64,000 nucleotides of DNA. Source: Agromyces laixinhei (GTDB taxonomy: Bacteria > Actinomycetota > Actinomycetes > Actinomycetales > Microbacteriaceae). The stretch spans positions 2,728,001-2,792,000 of the forward strand of contig NZ_CP040872.1 in assembly GCF_006337065.1 (NCBI RefSeq), read 5' to 3'. The notes beneath the pieces are model-generated. The model saw only the letters and a list, made by a program, of their open reading frames with translations. It was not told the origin of the DNA and searched no databases. Within the stretch, counting starts at the first letter, position 1, and each line of letters starts with the position of its first letter. Below, in pieces: positions 1 to 8,641 of this stretch. The position numbers were made by a program, and so were the translations under genes.

Positions 1-571
1 GCTCAGGAGCTGACGGACGCCGAGTGGTCGATGGTGCTCGCCCGTTGCCCATCGCGCAGCCTGACGATCGTCGGCGACCGGGCCCCAGGCCAGACACGGA
101 TTCACCGAGTCGTGGCGGGAGCGCCTCGCGCGAATCGGCCTCGACCACGTCGCACTCGCGAGTCTGGCGATCAACTACCGCACGCCCGAAGAGGTCATGA
201 GCGAAGCGGAGCCCGTCATCAGAGCGGCGATTCCCGATGCCAACGTGCCGAGGTCTGTGCGCAGCAGCGGCATCCCGGTCGCCCACGGGTCGGTGTCCGA
301 GATCGACACGGTGCTCGAGGGCTGGCTCGCCGAGCACGCCGAGGGCACGGCGTGCGTGATCAGCAGCGACGGCGTCCGCGAGGAGACGGACGGCCACGGG
401 GCATCCGCTCGCATTCGCTCGCTCACCCCCACGCTCGCGAAAGGTCTCGAGTTCGACCTCGTCGTGCTGATCGACCCTCAGTCGTTCGGCGACGGCATCG
501 AGGGGGCGGTGGATCGCTACGTCGCGATGACCAGGGCCACCGGGCGGCTCGTCGTGCTCACGAGCACGTGA
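1..571 (+). pseudogene. helR: HelR-like superfamily 1 helicase, 3' fragment with frameshift
   Basis: This is the C-terminal end of a UvrD/HelR-type ATPase; the gene begins outside the window. The early part reads in frame 1 as AQELTDAEWSMVLARC followed by a GDRA motif, matching helicase motif III. After GDRA the homologous sequence (QARHGFTESWRERL, then INYRTPEEV and TPTLAKGLEFDLVV, motifs IV-VI) continues in frame 2, so one extra C lies in the C run at 83-86. The tail VDRYVAMTRAT is the usual motif VI region. HelR proteins remove stalled or rifamycin-bound RNA polymerase from DNA (known for the family). Either a sequencing error or a real inactivating lesion explains the shift. Family call is firm; the exact subfamily (HelR rather than another UvrD-like protein) is from remembered sequence. 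Confidence 0.75.
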
Positions 572-594
572 CGAGCTCGGGTCGGCGCGGCCGT

Positions 595-918
595 TCAGTC
601 GATCTGGAACGACTCGGATTCTGCCGGCTCCGGCACGTGCTGGAGGCCGCCGGTGCTGCTGGCCGACGCGATGAGATCCTCGATCCAGAGCCGGTTCAAC
701 GCCGGCGGCCGGTTGCCGCTGAAGACGAACTGCACCGGAATCGACTCCTGGAGCCACATCGTCGTGCGCCCGCTGCCTCGTTCGACGCCGTGCTCCCACG
801 TGAACGCGAAGCTCTCGGACCGACGCAGCTTGGTGATGATGGCCACCCTGAGATGCGCCAACGTGCGATCGTCGATGTCGAATTCACGCAACGACGTGCC
901 GTAGATGAGCTTTCCCAT
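595..918 (-). CDS. DUF7882 family protein
   Basis: A 107-residue protein with MGKLIYG at the N-terminus and the phrases FAFTWEHGVE, TMWLQESIPVQF and PALNRLWIEDL, which I recognise as the small DUF7882 family common in Microbacteriaceae. It is sometimes wrongly labelled as ATP-dependent DNA ligase; no ligase motif is present. Function is unknown. The start is supported by a TATTCT -10 box exactly 6 nt upstream of the ATG, which implies a leaderless mRNA. It stands alone between the HelR fragment and the SDR gene. Confidence 0.85.
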   Translation of the reverse strand: MGKLIYGTSLREFDIDDRTLAHLRVAIITKLRRSESFAFTWEHGVERGSGRTTMWLQESIPVQFVFSGNRPPALNRLWIEDLIASASSTGGLQHVPEPAESESFQID

Positions 919-924
919 GCATCG

Positions 925-930
925 AGAATA
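925..930 (-). promoter_or_regulatory. -10 box of leaderless promoter for the DUF7882 gene
   Basis: TATTCT on the minus strand, followed by 6 nt and then the ATG at 918. No Shine-Dalgarno sequence fits in the gap, so transcription should start at or next to the A of the ATG. Confidence 0.55.
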
Positions 931-951
931 CGTCGAACGAAGCCCCGCAGA

Positions 952-1836
952 TCACAGCCCCCGACCGCCGGTCACCGGAAGGATCGCGCCCGAGACGTAC
1001 GAGGCGTCCTCCGACGCGAGGTACACATAGGCGCCCGCGAGCTCGGCAGGCTGACCGGCCCGGCCGAGCGGCGTGTCGTGACCGAACTCCGGTACCTTGT
1101 CGGGCCATCCGGTCGCAGGGATCAGCGGCGTCCAGATCGGTCCGGGTGCAACGGCATTGACGCGGATGCCCCGCGGCCCGAGCTCCTCAGCGAGCGCCTT
1201 CGTGAAGGCGACCAGTGCCGACTTCGTCATCGCGTAGTCGACGAGACGCGACGACGGGTCGAATCCCTGGATCGAGGTGGTCGTGATGATGCTCGCGCCG
1301 GCCGCCATATGGGGCACCGCAGCGCGCGCGAGGAACACCGGCGCGAAGAGGTTCACCCGCATCACCGACTCGAAATCGTCAGTGGGGATCTCATCGATGC
1401 CGCCACGGTCTCGCTGGTGGGCGGCGTTCAGAACGAGCAGGTCGAGTCCGCCGAATGTCGAGCGCGCCCGTTCGATCACGTGCTCGCAATGAACCTCCGA
1501 TCGCAGGTCACCGGCAAGCAGGAGTGCCGATCGCCCGGCCTCTTCGATCCAGCGTGCCGTCTCCTCGGCGTCATCCGATTCGCTCTCGAGAAAGGAGATC
1601 GCGACGTCGGCTCCCTCACGAGCGAAGGCGATCGCGACGGCCCTCCCGATGCCGGAGTCACCACCGGTGATGAGCGCCTTCCGCCCGACCAGACGACCGG
1701 CTCCCCGATAGCTCTGCTCACCGTGATCGGGCCGCGGCGCCATCTCTTCGGTGCTGCCGGGCGGGAACTGCTGCTGTCTCGGAAACGGACCGGCAGAATA
1801 CTTCGTCGTCGGGTCGATGAGTCCGGAACGCGCCAT
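952..1836 (-). CDS. SDR family oxidoreductase (YghA-like)
   Basis: A 294-residue short-chain dehydrogenase of the classical type with an N-terminal extension of about 45 residues (proline/glutamine-rich, as in the YghA/GsaB-like stress dehydrogenases). The NAD(P)-binding TGGDSGIG motif is near residue 57, NAA (VLNAAHQ) near 136, the catalytic Ser sits in TTTSIQGF and the Tyr-Lys pair in YAMTK; RVNAVAPGPI and the C-terminal VTGGRGL are typical. Substrate is unknown; relatives act on sugars or aldehydes under stress. A strong GAGGAGG ribosome site precedes the ATG. It is divergent from a small membrane protein, with a notable inverted repeat between them. Confidence 0.9.
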   Translation of the reverse strand: MARSGLIDPTTKYSAGPFPRQQQFPPGSTEEMAPRPDHGEQSYRGAGRLVGRKALITGGDSGIGRAVAIAFAREGADVAISFLESESDDAEETARWIEEAGRSALLLAGDLRSEVHCEHVIERARSTFGGLDLLVLNAAHQRDRGGIDEIPTDDFESVMRVNLFAPVFLARAAVPHMAAGASIITTTSIQGFDPSSRLVDYAMTKSALVAFTKALAEELGPRGIRVNAVAPGPIWTPLIPATGWPDKVPEFGHDTPLGRAGQPAELAGAYVYLASEDASYVSGAILPVTGGRGL

Positions 1837-1908
1837 GGGCTTCCTCCTCTACTCGTCTCGTCGATGTTCGTTCCTTGGTCACGCTACGGGCGAGCCTGCA
1901 AGCGCGAC

Positions 1909-1951
1909 AGGGGTTGACAGCGCCTCAGCGCACCTCGGGATGTCAACCCCT
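1909..1951. promoter_or_regulatory. Inverted repeat AGGGGTTGACA-N21-TGTCAACCCCT
   Basis: A perfect 11-bp inverted repeat (1909-1919 and 1941-1951) with a 21-nt spacer lies in the divergent region between the SDR gene and the small membrane protein gene. Each arm contains TTGACA, which resembles a -35 box in both directions, but no good -10 is found 17 nt downstream. A dimeric regulator operator or a pair of alternative-sigma -35 elements are both possible. Confidence 0.45.
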
Positions 1952-2033
1952 TTCCGGGAACCCGGCGATCCCATAGCGTTCACTACATCCCGGGTCAGTC
2001 TGCTGCCCGGGAGCGACAACCGAAGGAGTCCCC

Positions 2034-2198
2034 ATGAACATCCTGTTGATCATCGTCATCGTCGTCGCCATCATCCTCGCGATCACCGGCGGTCTCGTGC
2101 AATCGCTCCAGTTCCTGCTGTGGGTCGGTCTTGTACTCCTTGCGATTGCGGTGATCGCCTGGCTCATCCGAATGATCGCGGGACGCAACAGCGCGTGA
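2034..2198 (+). CDS. Small hydrophobic membrane protein
   Basis: A 54-residue protein beginning MNILLIIVIVVAIILAITGG, with two hydrophobic segments (about residues 3-21 and 26-46) and a short basic tail (RMIAGRNSA). The ATG follows a clear AAGGAG ribosome site at 2021-2028 with 6-nt spacing. Proteins of this kind are frequent in Actinobacteria as envelope or stress-linked peptides; no function can be assigned. It is divergent from the SDR gene and close to the acidic small protein gene on the other strand. Confidence 0.7.
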   Translation: MNILLIIVIVVAIILAITGGLVQSLQFLLWVGLVLLAIAVIAWLIRMIAGRNSA

Positions 2199-2201
2199 GC
2201 G

Positions 2202-2399
2202 CTAGGGTCGCCGAGATCCGTCGGGGTCGTCGCGTTCCGGCCGAGCGTCGGTCTGGTTCGCTCCGATCTCTGCGCCCGCACCCTCGCCGTGAGCCGGATC
2301 GCCACTCTCATCCTGGCTCGTGACGGCGTCTTCGGGGAGCTCGGAGTCCACGTAGGCTCCGGGCTCTTCATCGGGTAGTCGGTCGTTGTGTGTGGACAT
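2202..2399 (-). CDS. Small acidic hypothetical protein
   Basis: A 65-residue, strongly acidic, probably disordered protein (MSTHNDRLPDEEPGAYVDSE at the start, many Asp/Glu/Pro). GGAGG lies 7 nt before the ATG, which supports translation. I recognise the DRLPDEEPG phrase from small Microbacteriaceae proteins without known function. It ends 3 nt from the stop of the small membrane protein on the opposite strand. Confidence 0.6.
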   Translation of the reverse strand: MSTHNDRLPDEEPGAYVDSELPEDAVTSQDESGDPAHGEGAGAEIGANQTDARPERDDPDGSRRP

Positions 2400-2504
2400 G
2401 ACTGGCCTCCGTCTCTGTCGTGGTCATGGTTTCCACCACCGTCGCATCCGTCTGGCACGCACTCAAGGGCTTGACATGCCGGTGCGGGCCTCACTCGAGC
2501 CGAC
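2400..2504. other. Intergenic gap, no gene seen
   Basis: About 105 bases between the acidic protein start and the DUF1345 stop. It carries the ribosome site of the acidic gene and presumably its promoter; I see no convincing -10/-35 pair or hairpin. Confidence 0.4.
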
Positions 2505-3218
2505 TCAGTTCGAGAGGAAGACCACCGTGATCAGCATGGCGATGATGAAGGTGCTGAATGCGAACGCGATGAGGGTCTGCCCCGTCACGACTCGTCGGGC
2601 GAGCGTCGTCAAGATCGAGACATCGGAGGACGAGAAGGTCGTGGCGATCTGCGCCGACAGGTAGAAGTAGTCCGCAAAGACCGGCTGCGATTCATCACCG
2701 GGAAACTCGAGGCTCGGTACCGCCGCGTTCAGTCGCGCGTAGTGCACGGCGTATGCGTACACGGTGACCAACCACGCGGAGACAACGACCCCCACACCGA
2801 GCCCGTTCGCGACGGGGCTGTCGATCAGACCGGGAGACGCCAGGAGCAGGGCCACCGAGGCGAGGGCGAGAATCGCCCAGTGCACGTTGAGCGTCGGGCC
2901 CGCACCCGACAGCCTCGCCTCGAAGAGTTCGCGTCTGCGAGTCGGGGTGGTCGCCGTGATCCAGGCGTGCAGTGTCGCTGCGTCGCGGCGCGCGAAGACC
3001 CTCTGCGTCAGCACGGCGTACGTGACCGAGTAACAGATCCAGAACACGAACGACGTGACGACGACCGAGTCGGTCGAGAACCTGAAGTCGACGATGACGT
3101 GGGAGATCACGAACACGAGCACGGTGACACCCGCGGCGATGGCCATCGAGGTCCAGTTGCGCCGGGCATCGGATGCGAGCGCCGGCACACCTGACCGCGT
3201 GGTCTTCGTCACGATCAC
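2505..3218 (-). CDS. DUF1345 family integral membrane protein
   Basis: A multi-pass protein with hydrophobic segments around [63 protein letters not shown] and [17 protein letters not shown]. The [20 protein letters not shown] and [14 protein letters not shown] phrases are the signature of DUF1345, a family whose C-terminal half resembles ion-channel pore/TM arrangements; function is unknown. The open frame extends to a TTG at 3317, but that would abut the tRNA terminator, so I choose the GTG at 3218 with GGGG about 9 nt upstream. The length from this start is 237 residues. Confidence 0.8.
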   Translation of the reverse strand: MIVTKTTRSGVPALASDARRNWTSMAIAAGVTVLVFVISHVIVDFRFSTDSVVVTSFVFWICYSVTYAVLTQRVFARRDAATLHAWITATTPTRRRELFEARLSGAGPTLNVHWAILALASVALLLASPGLIDSPVANGLGVGVVVSAWLVTVYAYAVHYARLNAAVPSLEFPGDESQPVFADYFYLSAQIATTFSSSDVSILTTLARRVVTGQTLIAFAFSTFIIAMLITVVFLSN

Positions 3219-3313
3219 GGCCGGATCCCCATGCCGCAATTCTGCAGGGGCGGCACCCGCCCGGTCAACGAACCGCGCCGACTCATCGACGCCATGCGCC
3301 AAGCCGCTCGCGC

Positions 3314-3352
3314 ACAAGAAAGGCCCGGTCAGAATTGCTTCTGACCGGGCCT
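3314..3352 (-). terminator. Intrinsic terminator of the tRNA-fMet gene
   Basis: A perfect 14-bp stem (AGGCCCGGTCAGAA at 3321-3334 and its complement at 3339-3352) with the 4-nt loop TTGC, immediately after the encoded CCA end of the tRNA on the minus strand. The run after the stem on that strand is TTCTTG, a weak U tract. Confidence 0.85.
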
Positions 3353-3354
3353 CA

Positions 3355-3431
3355 TGGTTGCGGGGGCAGGATTTGAACCTACGACCTCTGGGTTATGAGC
3401 CCAGCGAGCTACCGAACTGCTCCACCCCGCG
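3355..3431 (-). tRNA. tRNA-fMet (CAT), initiator
   Basis: A 77-nt tRNA with anticodon CAT. It has all initiator hallmarks: the unpaired C1-A72 at the top of the acceptor stem, three consecutive G-C pairs in the anticodon stem (GGGCTCATAACCC), and the T-loop GTTCAAATC. CCA is encoded at 3357-3355. It is the only tRNA I see in the window. A strong hairpin terminator follows directly. Confidence 0.96.
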
Positions 3432-3499
3432 GCACAAGAAGAAACTCTAGCACGAGATCTGAGCCCGTGCGAATCGAGCACGGCACGGTCGGCCCAGCT

Positions 3500-4375
3500 T
3501 CAGCTCTCGGCTACAGCAGCCTGCGCGCGCGGCACTGCGACGAGCTCGAACGAGAGTGGAAGCCACTGCTCGGCCGGCCAGCCGAACATGCCATCGCCGA
3601 GCTCGACCGTCGCGGGGAAGATGCGCCACGGCACCCGGTAGTGCTCCGTGAAGGTCTCGACCTCGAGGCCGGCGCCGCGAAGCGCCTCGAAGATCTCACC
3701 GAGCGGATGCATCCACTCCCAGGTGCGCGCATTGACGAGCGCGGCCTCAGGGTCGGCGTAGTCGCTCGCATCGTCGATGATGTCAGGTGTCTCGTTCACG
3801 TAGGGGTAGGCGAACGACGGCAGGCCGCCGGGCCCGCCGTCGCCGTCGAATACGAACGCCGCCGGATGACCGTCGGCGAAGTGGAAGCGGCCGCCGGGCT
3901 TCACGAACCACGACACGATGCGTGCCCACTCCGCGACATCCGGAAGCCACCCGATCGTGCCCCACGACGTGAACACGAGGTCGAACGACTCCGGCTCGGG
4001 AAGCATGTGGCGGGCGTCGTAGACGTTCGCCTCGATGAACCGGGCACGGTGCGAGAGACCGAGCTCTTCTGCCATACGGCGCGCCTCGACGACGGCCTGC
4101 GACGAGAAGTCGATGCCGACGACCGTGGCCCCGAGATTCGCGAGCGACAGCGTGTCGGAGCCGAAGTGGCACTGCAGATGCAGCACGCGCACGCCCTCGA
4201 GCCCGTCGGGGTAGAGACGCTCGATCGTGTCACGCACGATCGGGTCGAGCACGTCGCCGCCCTCGCGGAGGCGCGTGCGGTCGTACATCTCCGATGCGAC
4301 GTGCACGGCGACACGTTCGTTCCAGTTCGCGAGATTGTCGTCGAGCCACTCGCCGCTGCGCAGGTCGACGCCCAC
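3500..4375 (-). CDS. Class I SAM-dependent methyltransferase
   Basis: A 291-residue methyltransferase. The SAM motif I region is GVRVLHLQCHFGSDTLSLA (about residues 58-75), followed by GIDFS, an acidic post-I residue region and DLVFTSWGTIGWL (motif IV); FHFADGHPAAFVFDGD follows. This group methylates small molecules, but the substrate cannot be deduced. I choose the GTG at 4375: it lies 1 nt after the TGA of the UPF0182 gene and has AAGGAG 8 nt upstream. The longer ATG frame at 4441 would sit deep inside the upstream gene. Translational coupling to UPF0182 is likely. Confidence 0.88.
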   Translation of the reverse strand: MGVDLRSGEWLDDNLANWNERVAVHVASEMYDRTRLREGGDVLDPIVRDTIERLYPDGLEGVRVLHLQCHFGSDTLSLANLGATVVGIDFSSQAVVEARRMAEELGLSHRARFIEANVYDARHMLPEPESFDLVFTSWGTIGWLPDVAEWARIVSWFVKPGGRFHFADGHPAAFVFDGDGGPGGLPSFAYPYVNETPDIIDDASDYADPEAALVNARTWEWMHPLGEIFEALRGAGLEVETFTEHYRVPWRIFPATVELGDGMFGWPAEQWLPLSFELVAVPRAQAAVAES

Positions 4376-4376
4376 G

Positions 4377-7286
4377 TCAGGGCTCCTTGGTGGCTTCGAG
4401 GAGCTGTGCGATGATCTCGGCGAGTTGCGCATCGGCGGCACCGTATGCAGCCCAGTCTCCTTCGGCGAGTGCCGCCTGCTTGTTCTTCAGCGCCTGCGAA
4501 GCCTGATTCAGCAGCGCCTGCACCTCGTCGCTCGGGGCTTCGGGGGTCGTCGGCTCCTCGCCGTCGCCCTCGTCGGGCGGTGTGGGCGTTGTTCCCGGCT
4601 CCACCTCGTTGTCACCCGCGTCGGCACCGGAGTCGCCGCCGAAGAGCACGTCGAGCGCGAGGTCGAGCGTGTCCTGGAACGCGATCTGGTCGCCGAACGC
4701 CACGAGCACCTTCTGCAGCAGCGGGTAGCTCGTATTGCCGGTCGATTCGACGTAGACGGGCTGCACGTAGAGCAGGCCGCCACCCACGGGCACCGTCAGC
4801 AGGTTGCCGTTGATCACGTTCGACTGGCCCTGTTTCAGCAGGTTGAGCGATTGCGAGACGGTCGGGTCGGAGTTGAATTTCGCCTGTACCTGACCCGGCC
4901 CGGGCACGTTGTCGTCTTCAGGCAGTGTCAGGAGCCTGAGCTTGCCGTAACCCTCTGCGCGTTCGCCGTCTTCGCTGCCCGCATCGGCGTCGACGGCGAG
5001 GTAGCCGCGCAGCACGTTGCGGCTCTGATCGCCGCGAGCCTCTGGAATGAACGTCGAGTAGAGCGAGTAGCTCGGCGCTTCCTGACCCGGCATCTGCATG
5101 GTCAGGTAGTAGGGCGGTTGCAGCAGCGTGCTGGCGGCGTCGGCCGTCGGGTCCTTCGGAGTCGTCCACGCGTCTTCACGCGAGTAGAACGGAACCGCCT
5201 CGGTGACGTGGTAGCGACCGAGCACTTCGCGCTGCACCTTGAAGAGGTCTGACGGGTAGCGCACATGGCTGATGAGGTCGCCCGACATCTCGCTCATCGG
5301 CTCGATCGTCGTCGGGAAGATCTTCTGCCAGGTCTGCAGGATCGGATCCTCGTCGTCCCACGCATAGAGCGTGACCGAGCCGTCGTAGGCGTCGACGGTC
5401 GCCTTCACAGAGTTGCGGATGTAGTTGACCTCGTCGAAGGCGAGCGTCGGCGCCTCAGTCTCGCTGTCGGCGATCGCATCGCTCATGCTGACCTTGTTGG
5501 AGTACGGGTACTGGTCGGAGAGCGTGTACCCGTCGACGATCCAGACGAGCTTGCCGTCGACGACCGAGGGATACGTGTCGGAGTCGAGGGTGAGGTACGG
5601 GGCGACCTTCTGCACGCGCTCGATCGGGTCGCGGTCGTAGAGGATCTGCGAATCGGTCGTGACCTGGTCGGAGAGGAAGATCTGCTCGGACTGGAACTTC
5701 AGCGCGTAGACGAGCTTCGTGAAGGCGTTGTCGAGCTTCGGTCCGCCCTCGCCCCGGAACGTCGTCTGGGTCTGGTCGCCCCCCTCGGAGCCCGACGGAT
5801 AGTCGAGTTCGATCGGCTTCGCATCTTTCGGAGCCCCGACGATCGAGTACGCGGGCGAGTCCTCGCCGAAGTACACGCGCGGCTGGAAGTCGCCGAGCAC
5901 GCCGGATTGCGGGATGCCCGACTGGAGGAACACCGGCTGGCCGTCGACCGAGCGCTGGTTGCCCGCGGCGGCGACGAGGCCGTAGCCGTGCGTGTAGACG
6001 AGGTGCGAGTTGAACCAGGTCTCGGCGTCGCCGAGGCCCGAGAGGTTCACGTCGCGAACCGCCACGACCATGTCTCGCGTTGCGCCGTCGATCTCGTACC
6101 GGTCGACATCGAGCGCCGACGGGAACTGGTAGTACTGCCGGAATTGCTCGAGTTGTTCGAACGCGGGGCTGATGACGAGCGGATCCATGAGTCGGATGTT
6201 CGCGGTCGTCTCAGCGTCTTCGCGGAGCGCGCCGGGTTCGGCGTCGGTCTTCGCCTCGAACGGGATCTGCTCGACGTCGGCGACGCCGTATGCGTCTCTC
6301 GTCAGGTCGATATTGCGCTGGATGTACGGCTCTTCGAGCGAACGGGCACTCGGGTCGACCTGGAAGCGCTGGACCACCCACGGGTAGAGCGAACCGATGA
6401 GCAGGCTCGAGACGACGAGCAGCGCCGTGCCGACGAGCGGCAGGCGCCATCGGCCCATGATCGCGGTGATGAAGAAGAGCACCGCGACGACGGCCGCGAT
6501 CGCCGCGAGGATGCCGCGGCCGGGGATCGTGGCATGGACGTCGGTGTAGGAGGCACCTGTGATGAGCGAGCCGGTCTCGGTCACCGTCGCATACTGGTCG
6601 AGCCAGATGCTCACCGCCTGCAGCAGCAGATAGATGCCTGCGGTCACGGCGATCTGAATGCGGGCCGACTTCGAGATGACGACCTCGCGGCCGCTCACGC
6701 GGAGCGCGCCGTAGAGGTAGTTCGTCGCGATGACGAGCAGCACCGACAGCAGCACGACGGCGGAGGCGAAGCCCACCACCGAGCGGTAGAACGGCAGTTC
6801 GAACACGAAGAAGCCGACGTCGAACCCGAACTGCGGGTCGGTCGTGCCGAATGGCGTGCGATTCAGCCAGGCGAGCGTGAGCTCCCAGCGGGTGGAGGCG
6901 GAGACCCCGGCGAAGATGCCGAGCACGACGGGGATGCCGTACATCGCGAGCCGCCGCAGGGGCTCGAAGACCTCTTGATACCGGTCGAGCTGCGAGTTCA
7001 GCTTCGCGTAGACCGGCCGCGAGCGGTAGGCGATCTGGATGGATCCCCACACTGGCAGCGCCATGGCGAGGAACCCGACCAGGAAGAGCACGATGCGCGC
7101 GATCCACTCCGTCGTGAGCACCGAGAGGAACCCGAGCTGGTCGTACCAGAGCACATCGGCGTAGATTCCGGCGAAGGCGAAGAACGCGATGACGAGCACG
7201 CCGACGACGCCGATCGTGATCGCGATCGGGGCGCGTCGACGCCTGACCCTCGGTTCTTGCGGCTGTGCTGACACTCTCGGCCTCAT
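4377..7286 (-). CDS. UPF0182 (COG1615) family large membrane protein
   Basis: A 969-residue protein. The N-terminal third has about seven transmembrane helices (starting IAITIGVVGVLVIAFFAFA near residue 21), then a long extracytoplasmic domain with family phrases such as YTHGYGLVAA, PRVYFGE, NYIRNSVKATVDAYDGSV and QMPGQEAPSYSLYSTFIP. The tail is acidic and Pro/Thr-rich (near residues 880-920), followed by an Ala/Leu-rich helix. Function is unknown; the family is near-universal in Actinobacteria and this position next to the YlbL protease is conserved (Rv3193c-Rv3194c in M. tuberculosis, from memory). The start may instead be the GTG at 7274, which has GAGG 6 nt upstream. Confidence 0.92.
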   Translation of the reverse strand: MRPRVSAQPQEPRVRRRRAPIAITIGVVGVLVIAFFAFAGIYADVLWYDQLGFLSVLTTEWIARIVLFLVGFLAMALPVWGSIQIAYRSRPVYAKLNSQLDRYQEVFEPLRRLAMYGIPVVLGIFAGVSASTRWELTLAWLNRTPFGTTDPQFGFDVGFFVFELPFYRSVVGFASAVVLLSVLLVIATNYLYGALRVSGREVVISKSARIQIAVTAGIYLLLQAVSIWLDQYATVTETGSLITGASYTDVHATIPGRGILAAIAAVVAVLFFITAIMGRWRLPLVGTALLVVSSLLIGSLYPWVVQRFQVDPSARSLEEPYIQRNIDLTRDAYGVADVEQIPFEAKTDAEPGALREDAETTANIRLMDPLVISPAFEQLEQFRQYYQFPSALDVDRYEIDGATRDMVVAVRDVNLSGLGDAETWFNSHLVYTHGYGLVAAAGNQRSVDGQPVFLQSGIPQSGVLGDFQPRVYFGEDSPAYSIVGAPKDAKPIELDYPSGSEGGDQTQTTFRGEGGPKLDNAFTKLVYALKFQSEQIFLSDQVTTDSQILYDRDPIERVQKVAPYLTLDSDTYPSVVDGKLVWIVDGYTLSDQYPYSNKVSMSDAIADSETEAPTLAFDEVNYIRNSVKATVDAYDGSVTLYAWDDEDPILQTWQKIFPTTIEPMSEMSGDLISHVRYPSDLFKVQREVLGRYHVTEAVPFYSREDAWTTPKDPTADAASTLLQPPYYLTMQMPGQEAPSYSLYSTFIPEARGDQSRNVLRGYLAVDADAGSEDGERAEGYGKLRLLTLPEDDNVPGPGQVQAKFNSDPTVSQSLNLLKQGQSNVINGNLLTVPVGGGLLYVQPVYVESTGNTSYPLLQKVLVAFGDQIAFQDTLDLALDVLFGGDSGADAGDNEVEPGTTPTPPDEGDGEEPTTPEAPSDEVQALLNQASQALKNKQAALAEGDWAAYGAADAQLAEIIAQLLEATKEP

Positions 7287-7345
7287 GCTCGGTCGGGATG
7301 GGATCGGGATTCCATCCTATGGTCGGGTTCCTTTGAATGAGCTGT

Positions 7346-8461
7346 TCACTCGGGGCACGACGGATATGACCCGGTGACGTCGCCGTCGGCGACGTCTTCG
7401 ACGATCGTCCGCGCCTGGTCGAGCGTCGAGACGGCGAACACGGTGACGCCGTCGGGCACATGACCGGTGACCTCGTCGCAGTTCGACTCGGGAGCGAGGA
7501 ACCAGCGGGCCCCTGCACCCTCGGCAGACCAGAGCTTCTGACGGATGCCGCCGATCGGCCCGACTGCGCCCGCGGAGTCGATCGTGCCCGTTCCCGCGAT
7601 GATCTCACCGCCCGTCATCGGGCCGCGGGTGAGCTTGTCGACGATGCCGAGCGCGAACATCATGCCGGCGCTCGAACCGCCGACGTCGTCGAGCTGCAGC
7701 TCCACGTCGATCGGGAACTCGTAGTGCATGCGCACGCCCACCCCGATCACGGTGGCGCCGCCACGGTCGACGGGCGTCACCTCGACGGTCTGCGGCTCAC
7801 CGTCGCGGATGATGTCGATCTGCGCCGGAGCATCCGTGCCGTGCTCGCGCACCGCCGCCTGCAGTTCGCCGATCGAGTGCACCTCGGTGCCGTCGAGGGA
7901 GACGATCACGTCGTCCGCCTCGAGGATGCCGTCGGCGGGCGAGTCATCGAGGAGCCCTGCGACGGTCACCTCACGCGGAAAGTCGTGGCCCAGTTCGACG
8001 AGTGCGGCGGCGATCGCATCTTGTTGCGAGTCGACCATGGCGATCTCGTTCTGGGCGTCGCGGTCTTCGGACGTGACGCCGGGCGGGAAGTACACCTCGA
8101 TGGGGGCGACCGAACGCGTTCGATCGAACCACGCGCCGATCACCTCGAGCCAGCTCGGCGTGCGGCCGGGGCGCCCGAGCACCGAGACCGTGAGCAGGTT
8201 GAGCTCGCCTTCGGTGGGATACGTGGTCTCATCGGGGATCTCGATGAGCGGCACCTCTTCGCCGTCGCCGTTCTCGGCGACGCCGAGGGTGTCGTAGACG
8301 GGGCCCGGTTGCGCGAACACGTAGGGGGACGGAATGAGCACGAACACGATGCCGATCACGATCGCGACGGAGAGGGCGATCCATCCGATGCGCTCGGAGA
8401 GCGGACGTCGCTCACGGCTCGTTCGCGGCGCCGACGACGGCTCGTCGGAGAAGAGGGCCAT
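7346..8461 (-). CDS. YlbL-like PDZ/Lon-type membrane serine protease
   Basis: A 371-residue protein with a single N-terminal transmembrane helix (residues 26-45), a PDZ domain around 160-235 (VTVAGLLDDSPADGILEADD, IVSLDGTEV) and a C-terminal S16/Lon protease domain. The catalytic Ser is S264 in GGSSAGM and the Lys is K309 in GGIRQK; the 45-residue spacing fits Lon-type Ser/Lys dyads. It should cleave extracytoplasmic or membrane-proximal substrates. A GGAAGG ribosome site precedes the ATG. It is transcribed in the same direction as UPF0182 and divergent from the DUF2342 metalloprotease gene. Confidence 0.93.
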   Translation of the reverse strand: MALFSDEPSSAPRTSRERRPLSERIGWIALSVAIVIGIVFVLIPSPYVFAQPGPVYDTLGVAENGDGEEVPLIEIPDETTYPTEGELNLLTVSVLGRPGRTPSWLEVIGAWFDRTRSVAPIEVYFPPGVTSEDRDAQNEIAMVDSQQDAIAAALVELGHDFPREVTVAGLLDDSPADGILEADDVIVSLDGTEVHSIGELQAAVREHGTDAPAQIDIIRDGEPQTVEVTPVDRGGATVIGVGVRMHYEFPIDVELQLDDVGGSSAGMMFALGIVDKLTRGPMTGGEIIAGTGTIDSAGAVGPIGGIRQKLWSAEGAGARWFLAPESNCDEVTGHVPDGVTVFAVSTLDQARTIVEDVADGDVTGSYPSCPE

Positions 8462-8641
8462 CCGTGTTCCTTCCGAGGCGACGGGTTCGTCGCAATCGCG
8501 CGCGCCGGGGCCGGCGCTGTTCGCGATGGGCGGACACCCGGAACGCCCAGCCTAGGCCATTTCCCAGACACTGTGCCGCGTCTCGGCGTTACGGTTGAAC
8601 CTGACGCGACTGGGAGGTGGCCGGAGTGGCCGATCGGCAAG

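Noticed and set aside
31..1917. A 628-codon frame spanning helR, DUF7882 and SDR genes
   Set aside because: It is Arg-rich shadow sequence after the first 30 codons; only the start overlaps the true helicase frame.
3219..3317. TTG-initiated longer form of the DUF1345 protein
   Set aside because: It would start 4 nt from the tRNA terminator stem and lacks any transmembrane or family sequence in the added part.
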